This document shows positions 26,629-35,224 of a stretch of DNA of 64,000 bases, one piece after another (position 1 is the stretch's first letter; every line of letters starts with the position of its first letter). A model generated the notes under the pieces. The model had not been told where the DNA came from. It worked only from the letters and a program-made list of their open reading frames with translations, and did no database searches. The stretch covers positions 1 to 64,000 of the forward strand of contig JBJXHC010000097.1 in the NCBI GenBank assembly GCA_046160825.1, given 5' to 3'. This DNA is from JBJXHC01 sp046160825 (GTDB lineage Bacteria; Bacteroidota; Ignavibacteria; UBA10030; UBA6906). The translations under genes were made by a program, and so were the position numbers.

Positions 26629-27804
26629 TTGAATTCATCCTCACCCATACTTCCTCCTTCAACCATCGGTATCATCGGTGGCGGTCAACTCGGCATGATG
26701 ACCATTCGGGAAGCACAGCGGATGGGCTACCGGACAATTGTTTGGGATCCCGATCCGGCATGCCCGGCCTCCCGACTTGCCGATAAGACGATCACCGCAC
26801 CCTACACCGACGCAAAAGCATCGGCAGCAATGGCAACCAAAGCCGACGTCATCACGTATGAGTTTGAGAATATCAACGCGGCAACGGTAACCACTCTTGA
26901 ACAAACAAAGATCGTACGACCGGGAAGCTCGATCCTCAAAATTTCCCAACACCGGCGTCGGGAGAAGCTGGAGCTGCGACGGCACGGGTTCCCGACGGCA
27001 CCATTCACTTTCGCAACCAACGTCCCGGAATTGGAATCTGCCATCACTGAAATCGGACTACCCGTTGTAGTTAAGACCGCAACATCAGGCTACGATGGCA
27101 AAGGGCAAAGCGTGTTGCGCACGAACAGTGATGTTGAGAACTTCTTCGGTACTCTTGGAAGTCCGGGCGAATACGTGGTAGAGAAGTTCGTGATGTTACA
27201 GTGCGAGCTTTCCGTTATTGTCGCACGCTCACTCAATGGGAATGCGGTATCATTTCCCGTTGCAGAAAATGAGCACCGTGAGAATATTCTTCACGTATCC
27301 ATTATCCCGGCCCGCATCAGTGAAAGACTCCGGAAGGAGAGTGAGAAACTTGCTCGGTCAATAGCTGACACGCTTAGTGTTGTAGGAATACTCTGTGTGG
27401 AAATGTTCGTTACGATCGAAGGCGCGCTTCTTGTCAACGAGCTTGCGCCTCGACCGCACAATTCCGGTCACTACACACTCGATGCATGCAGTATTTCCCA
27501 GTTTGAAGCACTCGTTCGTACCGTATGCGGCTTGCCGGTTGCACCGCCTGCGCTTCTTACATCTTGCGCCATGGTAAATATTCTCGGCAAGCACATGAGT
27601 CGACTCGATATTCCTGCTCTGCTTGAGATCGAAGGAATCAAACTTCATCTCTACGGAAAAACCATCGTTCAACCAAAACGTAAGATGGGACACGTTACAA
27701 TTCTTGGTACAACACCGCGTGAAGTTGAACAACGAATGGCCAAGGTTCATCGCCTGCTTGAAGAGTCAATGACGCTGCATTCACCAATCAATATTGAAGG
27801 ATAA
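26629..27804 (+). CDS. purK: 5-(carboxyamino)imidazole ribonucleotide synthase
   Basis: ATP-grasp enzyme that carboxylates AIR to N5-CAIR, working with PurE. It has IGIIGGGQLGMMTIREAQRM, VVKTATSGYDGKGQSV, YVVEKFVMLQCELSVIVAR and NELAPRPHNSGHYTLDAC. At 391 residues it is full length. The only suitable start is TTG at 26629, right after a 28-base run of C and T, so no Shine-Dalgarno site exists and initiation is probably leaderless-like or coupled to purE. The M28 peptidase gene begins 4 bases after its stop. Confidence 0.95.
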   Translation: MNSSSPILPPSTIGIIGGGQLGMMTIREAQRMGYRTIVWDPDPACPASRLADKTITAPYTDAKASAAMATKADVITYEFENINAATVTTLEQTKIVRPGSSILKISQHRRREKLELRRHGFPTAPFTFATNVPELESAITEIGLPVVVKTATSGYDGKGQSVLRTNSDVENFFGTLGSPGEYVVEKFVMLQCELSVIVARSLNGNAVSFPVAENEHRENILHVSIIPARISERLRKESEKLARSIADTLSVVGILCVEMFVTIEGALLVNELAPRPHNSGHYTLDACSISQFEALVRTVCGLPVAPPALLTSCAMVNILGKHMSRLDIPALLEIEGIKLHLYGKTIVQPKRKMGHVTILGTTPREVEQRMAKVHRLLEESMTLHSPINIEG

Positions 27805-27808
27805 CACC

Positions 27809-29407
27809 GTGAGACCCATGGCTGCATTTCTTGCGTTCTTGTTCATCTCTTTTTTTTCCATCAACACTCTCGCTTCGACTCCGTTTGAAGAGCCTGTCGA
27901 TACCGCTACAGTTTCAAAGATTAAGGAAGAGGGATTGAAGAGATCGAAGGTCATGGAGACACTGGGTGAACTCGTTGATCTCTATGGACCACGACTCACG
28001 GGCTCACCCGAACACTACCGTTCTGCACAATGGGCAAAGAACAAACTCGCCGGCCTCGGTCTTGAGAATGCCCACCTTGATGCATGGGGTCCATTCGGCA
28101 AGGCCTGGTCGCTGAAGAATTTTCACACCACTGTTTTGGAACCCCACGCGTTTCCTGTCGTGTCATATCCGAAGGCCTGGTCACCGGGAACAGACGGAAC
28201 CGAACGGGGCGAAGTGATTTACGCCAACCCCTCGACTGATAGTGCTCTACAAACATTGAAGGGGAAACTCAAGGGCAAGTTCGTTTTACTCGACGAGCCG
28301 CGTGCTGTCGGACCGAATTTCAAACCGAGAGCCGTTCGGGAGACAGAGCAGAGCTTGCTCGACATGGCCAATGCGGACTTCCCCGCACCACGAGCACCGC
28401 GCGAGAGATCTGAAGAACGCAGAGCCGAACAGCGCAAGGCGGCGCTGATTGATTATGAACTGATGGAGATGTGCAAGAAAGAGGGAGCCCTGGCGTTGCT
28501 CAGTGCCAGCAGTTACGACGGGGGAAACATCATGGTGCTTTCTTCCAGAGTAACGTCTCACCCCGACACACCGGCGTCTTCACGGTATCGGGCTTTCGAG
28601 AACAAGTCACCGAAGATTCTACCACAAGTTGCTGTTGCGGCAGAGCATTACAACCGGATGTATCGTATGCTGGAGCGGGGGTTGAAAGTGAAAATGGAGA
28701 TGAACCTCGATGTGGCGTTTGGGAAAGCCGATTCGTCGTACAACGTGATCGCGGAGATTCCAGGAACCGACTTGAAGGATGAAATCGTCATGATCGGTGC
28801 GCACCTTGATTCGTGGCACGGCTCAACCGGAACAAATGATAACGGTACAGGCGTTGCCACGTGCATTGAGGTGATGCGCATCCTCAAAGCGATCGACCTC
28901 AAACCCCGACGTACTATTCGTATTGGCCTATGGAGCGGAGAAGAACAGGGGCTGTTTGGCTCACGTGCGTATGTCAAGAAACACCTGGGCGACAAGGTGA
29001 CAAAGGATTCCGTTTCATCCGTTGTCCTGACCGAACAAGGCGAGAGATTTTCTGTGTATTTCAACAATGACAATGGCACAGGCAAGGTGCGCGGGGTCTA
29101 TTTACAAGGCAACGAAAGTGTTCGTACCATCTTCCGGAAATGGTTGAAGCCTTTCGAATCAATGGACGCCTCAACGCTCACGTTGACAAACACCGGTAGT
29201 ACGGACCACCTTCCCTTTGATGGGATAGGGATTCCAGCTTTCCAATTCATCCAGGACGACATCGAATACTTCAACTTGACATGGCATTCAACCAGCGATA
29301 CATTCGAGCGTGCTATTGAAGAGGACCTCATGCAGACCTCGGTTATTATGGCAACTTTTGCGTACAACGCAGCCATGAGAGATGAGAAACTTCCGAGGAA
29401 ACCGTAG
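27809..29407 (+). CDS. Secreted M28-family zinc aminopeptidase
   Basis: A 532-residue exported metallopeptidase. A signal peptide (MAAFLAFLFISFFSINTLAS) is followed by a PA-like insert (about 125-280, including VLLDEPRAV) and the M28 catalytic domain. Di-zinc ligands are His and Asp in GAHLDSWH...TNDNGTG, Glu pair in WSGEEQGLFGS, Asp in NNDNGTGKVRG and His in WHSTSDTFE. This set is complete, so the enzyme should be active on N-terminal residues of peptides in the periplasm. GTG at 27809 has AAGGA eight bases upstream, inside the end of purK; ATG at 27818 is the alternative. It follows the purE-purK pair without a functional link. Confidence 0.9.
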   Translation: MRPMAAFLAFLFISFFSINTLASTPFEEPVDTATVSKIKEEGLKRSKVMETLGELVDLYGPRLTGSPEHYRSAQWAKNKLAGLGLENAHLDAWGPFGKAWSLKNFHTTVLEPHAFPVVSYPKAWSPGTDGTERGEVIYANPSTDSALQTLKGKLKGKFVLLDEPRAVGPNFKPRAVRETEQSLLDMANADFPAPRAPRERSEERRAEQRKAALIDYELMEMCKKEGALALLSASSYDGGNIMVLSSRVTSHPDTPASSRYRAFENKSPKILPQVAVAAEHYNRMYRMLERGLKVKMEMNLDVAFGKADSSYNVIAEIPGTDLKDEIVMIGAHLDSWHGSTGTNDNGTGVATCIEVMRILKAIDLKPRRTIRIGLWSGEEQGLFGSRAYVKKHLGDKVTKDSVSSVVLTEQGERFSVYFNNDNGTGKVRGVYLQGNESVRTIFRKWLKPFESMDASTLTLTNTGSTDHLPFDGIGIPAFQFIQDDIEYFNLTWHSTSDTFERAIEEDLMQTSVIMATFAYNAAMRDEKLPRKP

Positions 29408-29472
29408 CTCTGCCGGAATAAGGTAAAGAGCAATGTGATACCGAAAGTCATCCGAGGATCGCCGGCGCATTC

Positions 29473-29979
29473 ATGTCAGAACTATTTGATGTTCATCCCT
29501 TGGTCATCACCGGGATTGCCTTCGTCGCTGTTGCGGGCATCCTTGCACTCCTCTTGCGATACCGTCGTCAGTCAACGGTATCGAAAACAAAGGGACTGTT
29601 CAGTAGATCTGTAGCAGTTTTCGTTTTGGTGCTTGGTGTTTTGCTCATTGTTCTCGGTACATGGGAGAGCAAACGAGTACCGGATCTGTTGCCGAGCACT
29701 CCGCTTTCACAGGTTAATCCTGAAGCCCCATCTGGGTCACCAAATAGCGCACGGCAAGACTCATGCAGGGTAACGATTCATGTCCCGCCGATGATGAGCA
29801 ATGCCCGCGTGCTTCTCGATGACAAGCCATTGCCGATACTTGAGAGACTTCATAGCGCAATTATTGTGAAAGCGGCGCTCGGTATTGAGAAACAAAAAAT
29901 GATCGTGGTCGGAGAGTATCGACAGTGCATCACATTTATCACCATCAGCGGAGATATGGACATTGAGGCCTGCATGTAG
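29473..29979 (+). CDS. Membrane protein of unknown function
   Basis: I do not recognise this 168-residue protein. It has two hydrophobic segments (about 9-28 and 46-63, joined by a basic loop), so both termini probably lie on the same side. The rest is a small domain of about 95 residues with strands (CRVTIHVPPMMSNARVLLDD) that could be PEGA-like, with Cys near its start and end (SCRV, QCIT, EACM). It is a single gene between the M28 peptidase and the DUF423 gene. Confidence 0.6.
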   Translation: MSELFDVHPLVITGIAFVAVAGILALLLRYRRQSTVSKTKGLFSRSVAVFVLVLGVLLIVLGTWESKRVPDLLPSTPLSQVNPEAPSGSPNSARQDSCRVTIHVPPMMSNARVLLDDKPLPILERLHSAIIVKAALGIEKQKMIVVGEYRQCITFITISGDMDIEACM

Positions 29980-30033
29980 TCTATTCCATTCCCCATCTAA
30001 GTATATGAATTTCAGTCGCTTAAACTATTCTCT

Positions 30034-30408
30034 ATGAATTCATCGCTACGCTTTGTCGTCATCGGCGCAATCTCCGCAGCCATTGGTGTTACCGCAGGCG
30101 CTTTCGGAGCACATGGCCTGAAGTCAGTACTCTCAACAGAAATGCTCTCCGTCTATGAAACGGCCGTGCGTTACCAGATGTACCATGCCTTTGGTTTAAT
30201 CGTCGCAGGACTCCTCCCCTCCACGTCTGCGTGGACGAATCGCGCTGGCATGTTATTCGTTGCCGGAACGATACTCTTTTCGGGCAGCCTGTACGTCCTT
30301 ACACTGACAGGGATGAAATGGCTCGGAGCAATAACACCGATTGGCGGTATCTGTTTCATACTCGGTTGGGTTTGTATTGTGATCGGTCCTTTCAGGGAGA
30401 GAGGTTGA
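30034..30408 (+). CDS. DUF423-family membrane protein
   Basis: A 124-residue protein with four hydrophobic segments and the DUF423 (YgdD-like) marks GAFGAHGLKS, YETAVRYQMYHAFGL and GSLYVLTLTGMKWLGAITPIGG. The family is widespread and its function unknown. Length is complete. It stands alone on the plus strand. Confidence 0.9.
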   Translation: MNSSLRFVVIGAISAAIGVTAGAFGAHGLKSVLSTEMLSVYETAVRYQMYHAFGLIVAGLLPSTSAWTNRAGMLFVAGTILFSGSLYVLTLTGMKWLGAITPIGGICFILGWVCIVIGPFRERG

Positions 30409-30418
30409 CTGTTCAGGC

Positions 30419-30446
30419 TTGTCTTTCGTCTAAAATCTAATATATT
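30419..30446 (+). promoter_or_regulatory. Sigma70-type promoter for the lectin gene
   Basis: TTGTCT, 16 bases, TATATT. It gives a leader of about 57 bases that ends in a strong CGGAGG ribosome site. Confidence 0.6.
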
Positions 30447-30509
30447 ATCGCCGAATACTAACGCAATCATTCCACGTTCCAATTCATAATCACACTCGGA
30501 GGTCCCCGT

Positions 30510-30872
30510 ATGAGGAAATCGCTCTCTGTACTCGCCCTACTGCTTGCCATCACGCTGACTACGTATGCCCAGAGCACGCAGAAAGGTGACTTCATCGCCA
30601 ACCTCAATTCCGAAAACTGGACACTGAACGCCGGCTCCGGCATGCGCACACATATCGTATTTGTAAAATTCTCGACTCCATATACCGAGGCACCATCAGT
30701 ATTACTCAGTCTCACCGGATATGACGGCAAAGCCGGAAAAGACGGCAACTCCAGTGTTCTGCTGAAGGCGGAAAATATCACACGTGACGGGTTCGTTATC
30801 AAGATAGCAACCTGGGGTGATAGTCGTGTTGTCGGCGTTGAAGGTAGCTGGCTCGCATTCGGCAAACAGTAA
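30510..30872 (+). CDS. Secreted H-type lectin-domain protein
   Basis: A 120-residue protein with signal peptide MRKSLSVLALLLAITLTTYA and a mature domain resembling H-type lectins (the snail agglutinin/discoidin type): GDFIANLNSENWTLN, HIVFVKFSTPYTEAPSVLLS, AENITRDGFVIKIATWGDS and the closing SWLAFGKQ. These match the family's six-strand order, including the conserved NITxxGF and TW-S-V positions. Binding of N-acetylgalactosamine-like sugars is the known activity of eukaryotic members; here it is inferred. The gene has its own promoter and ends 20 bases before a long hairpin. Confidence 0.72.
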   Translation: MRKSLSVLALLLAITLTTYAQSTQKGDFIANLNSENWTLNAGSGMRTHIVFVKFSTPYTEAPSVLLSLTGYDGKAGKDGNSSVLLKAENITRDGFVIKIATWGDSRVVGVEGSWLAFGKQ

Positions 30873-30891
30873 GCACGGATTCGTTCCGAAA

Positions 30892-30924
30892 CAGAGCGTG
30901 CGGGATTTCCCTGCGCGCTCTGTG
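30892..30924. terminator. Long stem-loop after the lectin gene
   Basis: ACAGAGCGTGCGGGA pairs with TCCCTGCGCGCTCTGT around a loop of about 3 bases, with two G-T wobbles in 15 pairs. No T-run follows on either strand, so it may stabilise the mRNA 3' end or act with Rho rather than terminate alone. Confidence 0.6.
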
Positions 30925-30956
30925 AAGGTTCGTCATCTTCACAGTCTGCATTTCAA

Positions 30957-31532
30957 ATGTTCGAGCAAGACATCAAATCTCGCCTCACCGCAATCCGGGA
31001 ACCATTCACCGACAACACGCGGAGCCTCACAGCCCTTGATTTTGAATTGACGCGCCATGCAATTCATTTCGACGCAAAGGAGAAGAGGCAACCGTTCTCA
31101 ATGAAACACTGGAACGAGGCGCCAATGCCGCAGGAGTTCCTGTTCATCGTTGATGATCTTGCCGTTCGCAAACTCCTTCTTTATGCACCACACAGTTTCA
31201 CCCTGATTCGCGACTCCTCCCTCTCTCCCGCAGTATATTATGTCTATTCCATTGTCGACTTTCTCTGCATCCCGAAACACCGCGTTCGTCGCCCGATACG
31301 AAAGACCGTACCGACATTCAAGGGGAAATGGCTTATTGACTTTCGTAATGCGGCCAGTTTCGATGAACTTCCCGAGGCAATTGATTACATCATAAAATAT
31401 CCTCGCAAGGAGAATACAATATTCCGGGACCACATTGACTGTTGGGGCAAGTATCACTCGGAGCATATCGGTAAGGGAGGCACCACCCGCCTGGAAAAAC
31501 ACTGGAAAGAAGACGCAAAATCCCATAGCTGA
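30957..31532 (+). CDS. Hypothetical protein of unknown family
   Basis: I do not recognise this 191-residue protein. It has no signal peptide or membrane segment, is rich in aromatic and basic residues, and contains EFLFIVDDLAVRKLLLYAPH, YYVYSIVDFLCIPKHRVRRP and a His-rich C-terminus (DHIDCWGKYHSEHIGK). Codon use looks like its neighbours and the reading frame is long and unbroken, so I take it as real. No clear promoter or ribosome site was found before its ATG. Confidence 0.55.
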   Translation: MFEQDIKSRLTAIREPFTDNTRSLTALDFELTRHAIHFDAKEKRQPFSMKHWNEAPMPQEFLFIVDDLAVRKLLLYAPHSFTLIRDSSLSPAVYYVYSIVDFLCIPKHRVRRPIRKTVPTFKGKWLIDFRNAASFDELPEAIDYIIKYPRKENTIFRDHIDCWGKYHSEHIGKGGTTRLEKHWKEDAKSHS

Positions 31533-31541
31533 GTGTTGTAG

Positions 31542-31570
31542 TTGACCTTGCCATTGAATCTCCCGATATT
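31542..31570 (+). promoter_or_regulatory. Possible promoter for the 31615 gene
   Basis: TTGACC, 17 bases, GATATT, 45 bases above the start. Confidence 0.4.
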
Positions 31571-31614
31571 GTTTGGCGTAGAGACGGAAGTTCCATAATG
31601 TTGCGGGGGGCGAC

Positions 31615-31947
31615 GTGAAGGCGATCTTGTGGCTGGTGATAGTTGTCGTGATTGGGTCTCTGGTATGGGCGGCACTTGGTATCTGGACGGGTTTCTATTC
31701 CCTTTATTCCTTTCCCCCTTCGAAAGAGTACAAGAACGGATTGACGTTCCTCATTTCAAGAGAGAGTACAGAGCCCGCCTTTAACTCTCCCGACTACACG
31801 GCACCACCACGGAAGGACGACAAAAGAAAATCCGGGATTGGCTTTGCCGACATCAAGAAAACGAAAAGACCAATTCTCTCCCGAGTGGTTGTAAAACTTC
31901 CTTATATGCCTTGGGCCTACCGAAAATCGGTGGAGTCGAATTCCTAA
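31615..31947 (+). CDS. Small membrane-anchored protein of unknown function
   Basis: A 110-residue protein with one N-terminal hydrophobic segment (residues 3-25) and a basic, Pro-rich C-terminal part (TAPPRKDDKRKSG, LPYMPWAYRKS) of about 75 residues. Start is GTG at 31615, after a G-rich run (GCGGGGGCGAC). It belongs to no family I know. It precedes the exporter operon but has its own candidate promoter and a 135-base gap after it. Confidence 0.5.
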   Translation: MKAILWLVIVVVIGSLVWAALGIWTGFYSLYSFPPSKEYKNGLTFLISRESTEPAFNSPDYTAPPRKDDKRKSGIGFADIKKTKRPILSRVVVKLPYMPWAYRKSVESNS

Positions 31948-32003
31948 GAGTGACTTGCAGCCAAGAGTGTTCTCCGCGCCACGTTGATTGGTGTTCTATC
32001 AGC

Positions 32004-32032
32004 TTGAGACAACGCTGCAAATTTCTTATCTT
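32004..32032 (+). promoter_or_regulatory. Sigma70-type promoter of the exporter operon
   Basis: TTGAGA, 17 bases, TATCTT. Predicted start about 32039, leader about 44 bases. Confidence 0.5.
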
Positions 32033-32082
32033 TTGTACACTCTCGTTCCACTACGTTACTACCAGGAAGTGAAATCAAGTTC

Positions 32083-33270
32083 ATGAGTGACACAAAAAAC
32101 GCAGATCTGTCATCCTTACGTATTAAGCGAACAGAAGACTCTTCTTCTGAGAAAAAGATCCGTCCGGTTTTTCTTATCGTCGGTATCGTTGCAATCCTGT
32201 TGCTCGCAGGATATTTGTTTATATCAGATTCATTTGCCTCTGCTGTTGAAGTGGAACTCACTTCTGCAACGCTCACCTATCCTTCGCAGATGAATGCCGT
32301 ACTCACTGCAAGCGGATATGTCGTCGCGCAACAGAAAGCTTCCGTCGCTTCCAAAGGAGCAGGACGCCTGGTGTATCTCGGCGTTGAGGAGGGCGACAAG
32401 GTCACAAAGGGACAGGTAATTGCCCGACTTGAAGACCAGGATGTTCTTGCCAATCTTGAACGCGCACGTGCAGAACTGGAACTTGCCAATGCAGATTTGG
32501 ATGATGCATACCAGACACTTGAGCGTCAACAAACAATGCTCACTTCGGGGTTAACGTCAAAAGCCGAGGTTGACGGAGCCAAAGCCCGTCACAACAGAGT
32601 TCAGGCCGCCATTAGATCAGCCGAAGCAACAGTGAAGGTCGCAGAGGTCGATTTGGAAAACACGCGTATCCGTGCGCCGTTCGACGGCACGGTGTTGACA
32701 AAGGATGCCGATGTTGGCGAAATAGTTGCACCGTTTGCCTCATCGGCGAATTCACGCGGGGCTGTGGTGACATTGGCGGATATGTCGTCGCTTCTGGTTG
32801 AGGCCGACGTTTCGGAATCAAATATTACACGAGTGGTTGCCGGACAACCGTGTGAGATCGTGCTGGATGCGTACCCGGAGAAACGCTATCAGGGAGTCGT
32901 TCACAAAATTGTGCCGACCGCGGACCGGGCCAAGGCAACGGTGTTGACGAAAGTACGATTTAAGAGTCGCGATGAAAGCGTGTTACCTGAAATGAGCGCC
33001 AAGGTAACGTTCCTCACCAAGGAAACCGACCAAGCAGCCGTACAAGCAGGACCAAAGCTCACCGTGGCGACCTCTGTGGTGGTCAACAGAGAGGGAAAAG
33101 ATGTTGTACTCCTCGTCCGGGATGGATTAGTGACAGAAATTTCCGTCCGTGTAGGAGAAAGAACAGGTACCCGGGTGGAAATCCTGGAGGGCGTAACCCA
33201 GGAGGACAAACTGGTTGCCCGCCCCACGCCCGAGATCACGACGGGATCCAAAGTTACAATAAAAAAATAG
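32083..33270 (+). CDS. MacA/HlyD-family periplasmic adaptor of an ABC exporter
   Basis: A 395-residue membrane-fusion protein. A cytoplasmic N-terminus of about 25 residues precedes a membrane anchor (about 27-48). Next come a lipoyl/barrel-sandwich part (VASKGAGRLVYLGVEEGDKVTKGQVIARLED), a helical hairpin (about 125-190, LERARAELELANADLDDAYQ), the second lipoyl half (RIRAPFDGTVLTKDADVGEIV) and beta-barrel and proximal domains. It should bridge the inner-membrane permeases to an outer-membrane channel, which is not in the window. Followed by the ATPase and two permeases in one operon. Confidence 0.9.
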   Translation: MSDTKNADLSSLRIKRTEDSSSEKKIRPVFLIVGIVAILLLAGYLFISDSFASAVEVELTSATLTYPSQMNAVLTASGYVVAQQKASVASKGAGRLVYLGVEEGDKVTKGQVIARLEDQDVLANLERARAELELANADLDDAYQTLERQQTMLTSGLTSKAEVDGAKARHNRVQAAIRSAEATVKVAEVDLENTRIRAPFDGTVLTKDADVGEIVAPFASSANSRGAVVTLADMSSLLVEADVSESNITRVVAGQPCEIVLDAYPEKRYQGVVHKIVPTADRAKATVLTKVRFKSRDESVLPEMSAKVTFLTKETDQAAVQAGPKLTVATSVVVNREGKDVVLLVRDGLVTEISVRVGERTGTRVEILEGVTQEDKLVARPTPEITTGSKVTIKK

Positions 33271-33317
33271 TATTTCGTTTCGTATGCGTTCCATTGGTTA
33301 ACATCAGGAGTAAGGAA

Positions 33318-34007
33318 ATGTCAGGACCAAACGGACAGCCGATCATTGAAGTAAAAAATGTCTCGAAATCGTATCAACGAGACAAGATGAAAATCCCGGT
33401 GCTGTCAAACATCACCATCAACGTACCGGAGGGGGAATTCCTCGCTCTCATGGGCCCTTCCGGATCCGGTAAAACCACACTATTGAATCTCATCGCCGGC
33501 ATTGATAAACCGGATACCGGTGACATTCTTGTAGGCGGAACGAACATTGGCCGACTTGATGAATCAGCCCTCGCTCGCTGGCGAGCCAATCACGTCGGGT
33601 TCATCTTTCAGTTTTACAATCTGTTGCCTGTGCTGACGGCATTCGAAAATGTCGAGCTTCCGTTGTTGCTCACCAAGCTCCCGAAGCAGGAGAAGAAGCA
33701 TCACGTGGAAACGGCGCTCACACTTGTCGGGTTGGGAGATCGAATACACCATTACCCCAAACAGCTCTCAGGTGGTCAGGAGCAGCGCGTCGCCATTGCG
33801 CGTGCCCTTGTCACCGATCCGACGATACTTGTTGCAGATGAGCCAACCGGTGACCTCGACAAGAAATCCGCAGAAGAGATAATGACGCTGCTTGACCGGC
33901 TGAACAAGGAATTCAAAAAAACGATTGTCATGGTCACGCACGACCCGCGTGCCGCAGAGAAAGCACACAAGGTCATGCAACTCGACAAGGGCGAACTCAC
34001 AGTTTAG
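33318..34007 (+). CDS. ABC transporter ATP-binding protein (MacB/LolD type)
   Basis: A 229-residue ATPase with Walker A GPSGSGKTT, the Q-loop QFYNLLPVLTAFENVELPL, signature LSGGQEQRVAIARA (Gln-Glu where many have Gln-Gln), Walker B ILVADEPTGDLD and the switch His in MVTHDPRAAE. The set and sequence place it with LolD/MacB-type exporters that work with FtsX-like permeases. The ATG at 33318 has AGGAGTAAGGA directly before it; a longer in-frame start lies 24 bases upstream. Second gene of the exporter operon. Confidence 0.94.
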   Translation: MSGPNGQPIIEVKNVSKSYQRDKMKIPVLSNITINVPEGEFLALMGPSGSGKTTLLNLIAGIDKPDTGDILVGGTNIGRLDESALARWRANHVGFIFQFYNLLPVLTAFENVELPLLLTKLPKQEKKHHVETALTLVGLGDRIHHYPKQLSGGQEQRVAIARALVTDPTILVADEPTGDLDKKSAEEIMTLLDRLNKEFKKTIVMVTHDPRAAEKAHKVMQLDKGELTV

Positions 34008-34024
34008 TATTCGATACGGCTCCC

Positions 34025-35185
34025 ATGAAAATCCTTAAACTCATTTTTCGGAATCTTCTACGACACAAGCTCCGCACCGGATTGACCGTGCTGGGAATCG
34101 CCATCGCCGTGCTGTTCTTCGGCGTCCTGCGCACCGTCGTTGATGCATGGCATGCGGGGGTGGACGCTTCAGCCAACAATCGCCTCATAACGCGACACGC
34201 TGTGTCTTTTATCTTCCCTCTTCCCTACGCTTACGGGGCACAGATTGCACGCGTACCCGGCGTTTCCAAGGTGACGTTCGCAAACTGGTTCCAGGGAGTG
34301 TACATCGATCAAAACCAGTTCTTTGCCCGGCTTGCCGTGGATGCGGAAACCTTTTTCGATGGTTACCCGGAATTCGTTGTGGACCCAGCGGAGTTGGATG
34401 CGTTCAAGAAGGAACGAAACTCATGCATTATCGGGGAAAAGATCGCGCGGGACTACAACCTGAAGATTGGCGACGTGATGCCCGTTGAGGGTGATATTTA
34501 TCCAGGGAAGTATGAGTTTGTTGTACGGGCCATCTACAAGCCACGTGATGAACGTACAGACGCGACACAAATGCTCTTCCACTGGCAGTACCTTGATGAA
34601 CGGGTACGTCAGGAGGATCCATCACGAGCAGGTAATGTTGGTTGGTACATCGTCACAATCAGTGACCCCGGCAAAGCAGCCGCCATTTCCGGTGCGATTG
34701 ATACGCTGTTTGCAAACTCGCGTGCAGAAACAAAATCGGAAACAGAAGCGGCGTTTCAGCAGAGCTTCGTTTCAATGTCCGGCGCGATTATTACGGCAAT
34801 GAATTTCGTTTCGTTTGTGATCATTGGAGTCATCCTGCTCGTCCTCGCGAATACGATGGTGATGACGGCAAGAGAGCGAATCAGGGAGTATGCGATTCTT
34901 AAAACCTTGGGCTTTACCGCCGGTCATCTCGTGGGTCTGATCGCCGGTGAATCGCTGCTAATTTCATTTCTTGGCGGGGCTATCGGCATTGCATTATCAT
35001 TCCCGATGGTGGAGGCAATTGGCGCTCAGCTTCCTTCCGGCTGGTTCCCGATCTTTGATCTCAAGGGAATGACATTGGTGTTTGCAGGACTTTCCGCACT
35101 CATCGTCGGGATCCTCGCGGCAATGTTCCCTGTTTGGCGCGCTACATCAATGAAAATCATCGACGGTTTGCGACGCACAGGCTGA
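34025..35185 (+). CDS. FtsX-like ABC permease, first of two
   Basis: A 386-residue permease. One N-terminal membrane segment (about 19-40) is followed by a large periplasmic MacB-core domain (about 45-255) and three C-terminal membrane segments (about 262-290, 312-335, 345-368). This is the four-helix FtsX/MacB layout. It starts 17 bases after the ATPase. With the second permease it would form a heterodimer served by the single ATPase; the substrate (macrolide, lipid, peptide or lipoprotein) cannot be told from sequence. Confidence 0.9.
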   Translation: MKILKLIFRNLLRHKLRTGLTVLGIAIAVLFFGVLRTVVDAWHAGVDASANNRLITRHAVSFIFPLPYAYGAQIARVPGVSKVTFANWFQGVYIDQNQFFARLAVDAETFFDGYPEFVVDPAELDAFKKERNSCIIGEKIARDYNLKIGDVMPVEGDIYPGKYEFVVRAIYKPRDERTDATQMLFHWQYLDERVRQEDPSRAGNVGWYIVTISDPGKAAAISGAIDTLFANSRAETKSETEAAFQQSFVSMSGAIITAMNFVSFVIIGVILLVLANTMVMTARERIREYAILKTLGFTAGHLVGLIAGESLLISFLGGAIGIALSFPMVEAIGAQLPSGWFPIFDLKGMTLVFAGLSALIVGILAAMFPVWRATSMKIIDGLRRTG

Positions 35186-35224
35186 TACTCATTTGTTTCA
35201 GAGCATGAAACCACATAGACGACC

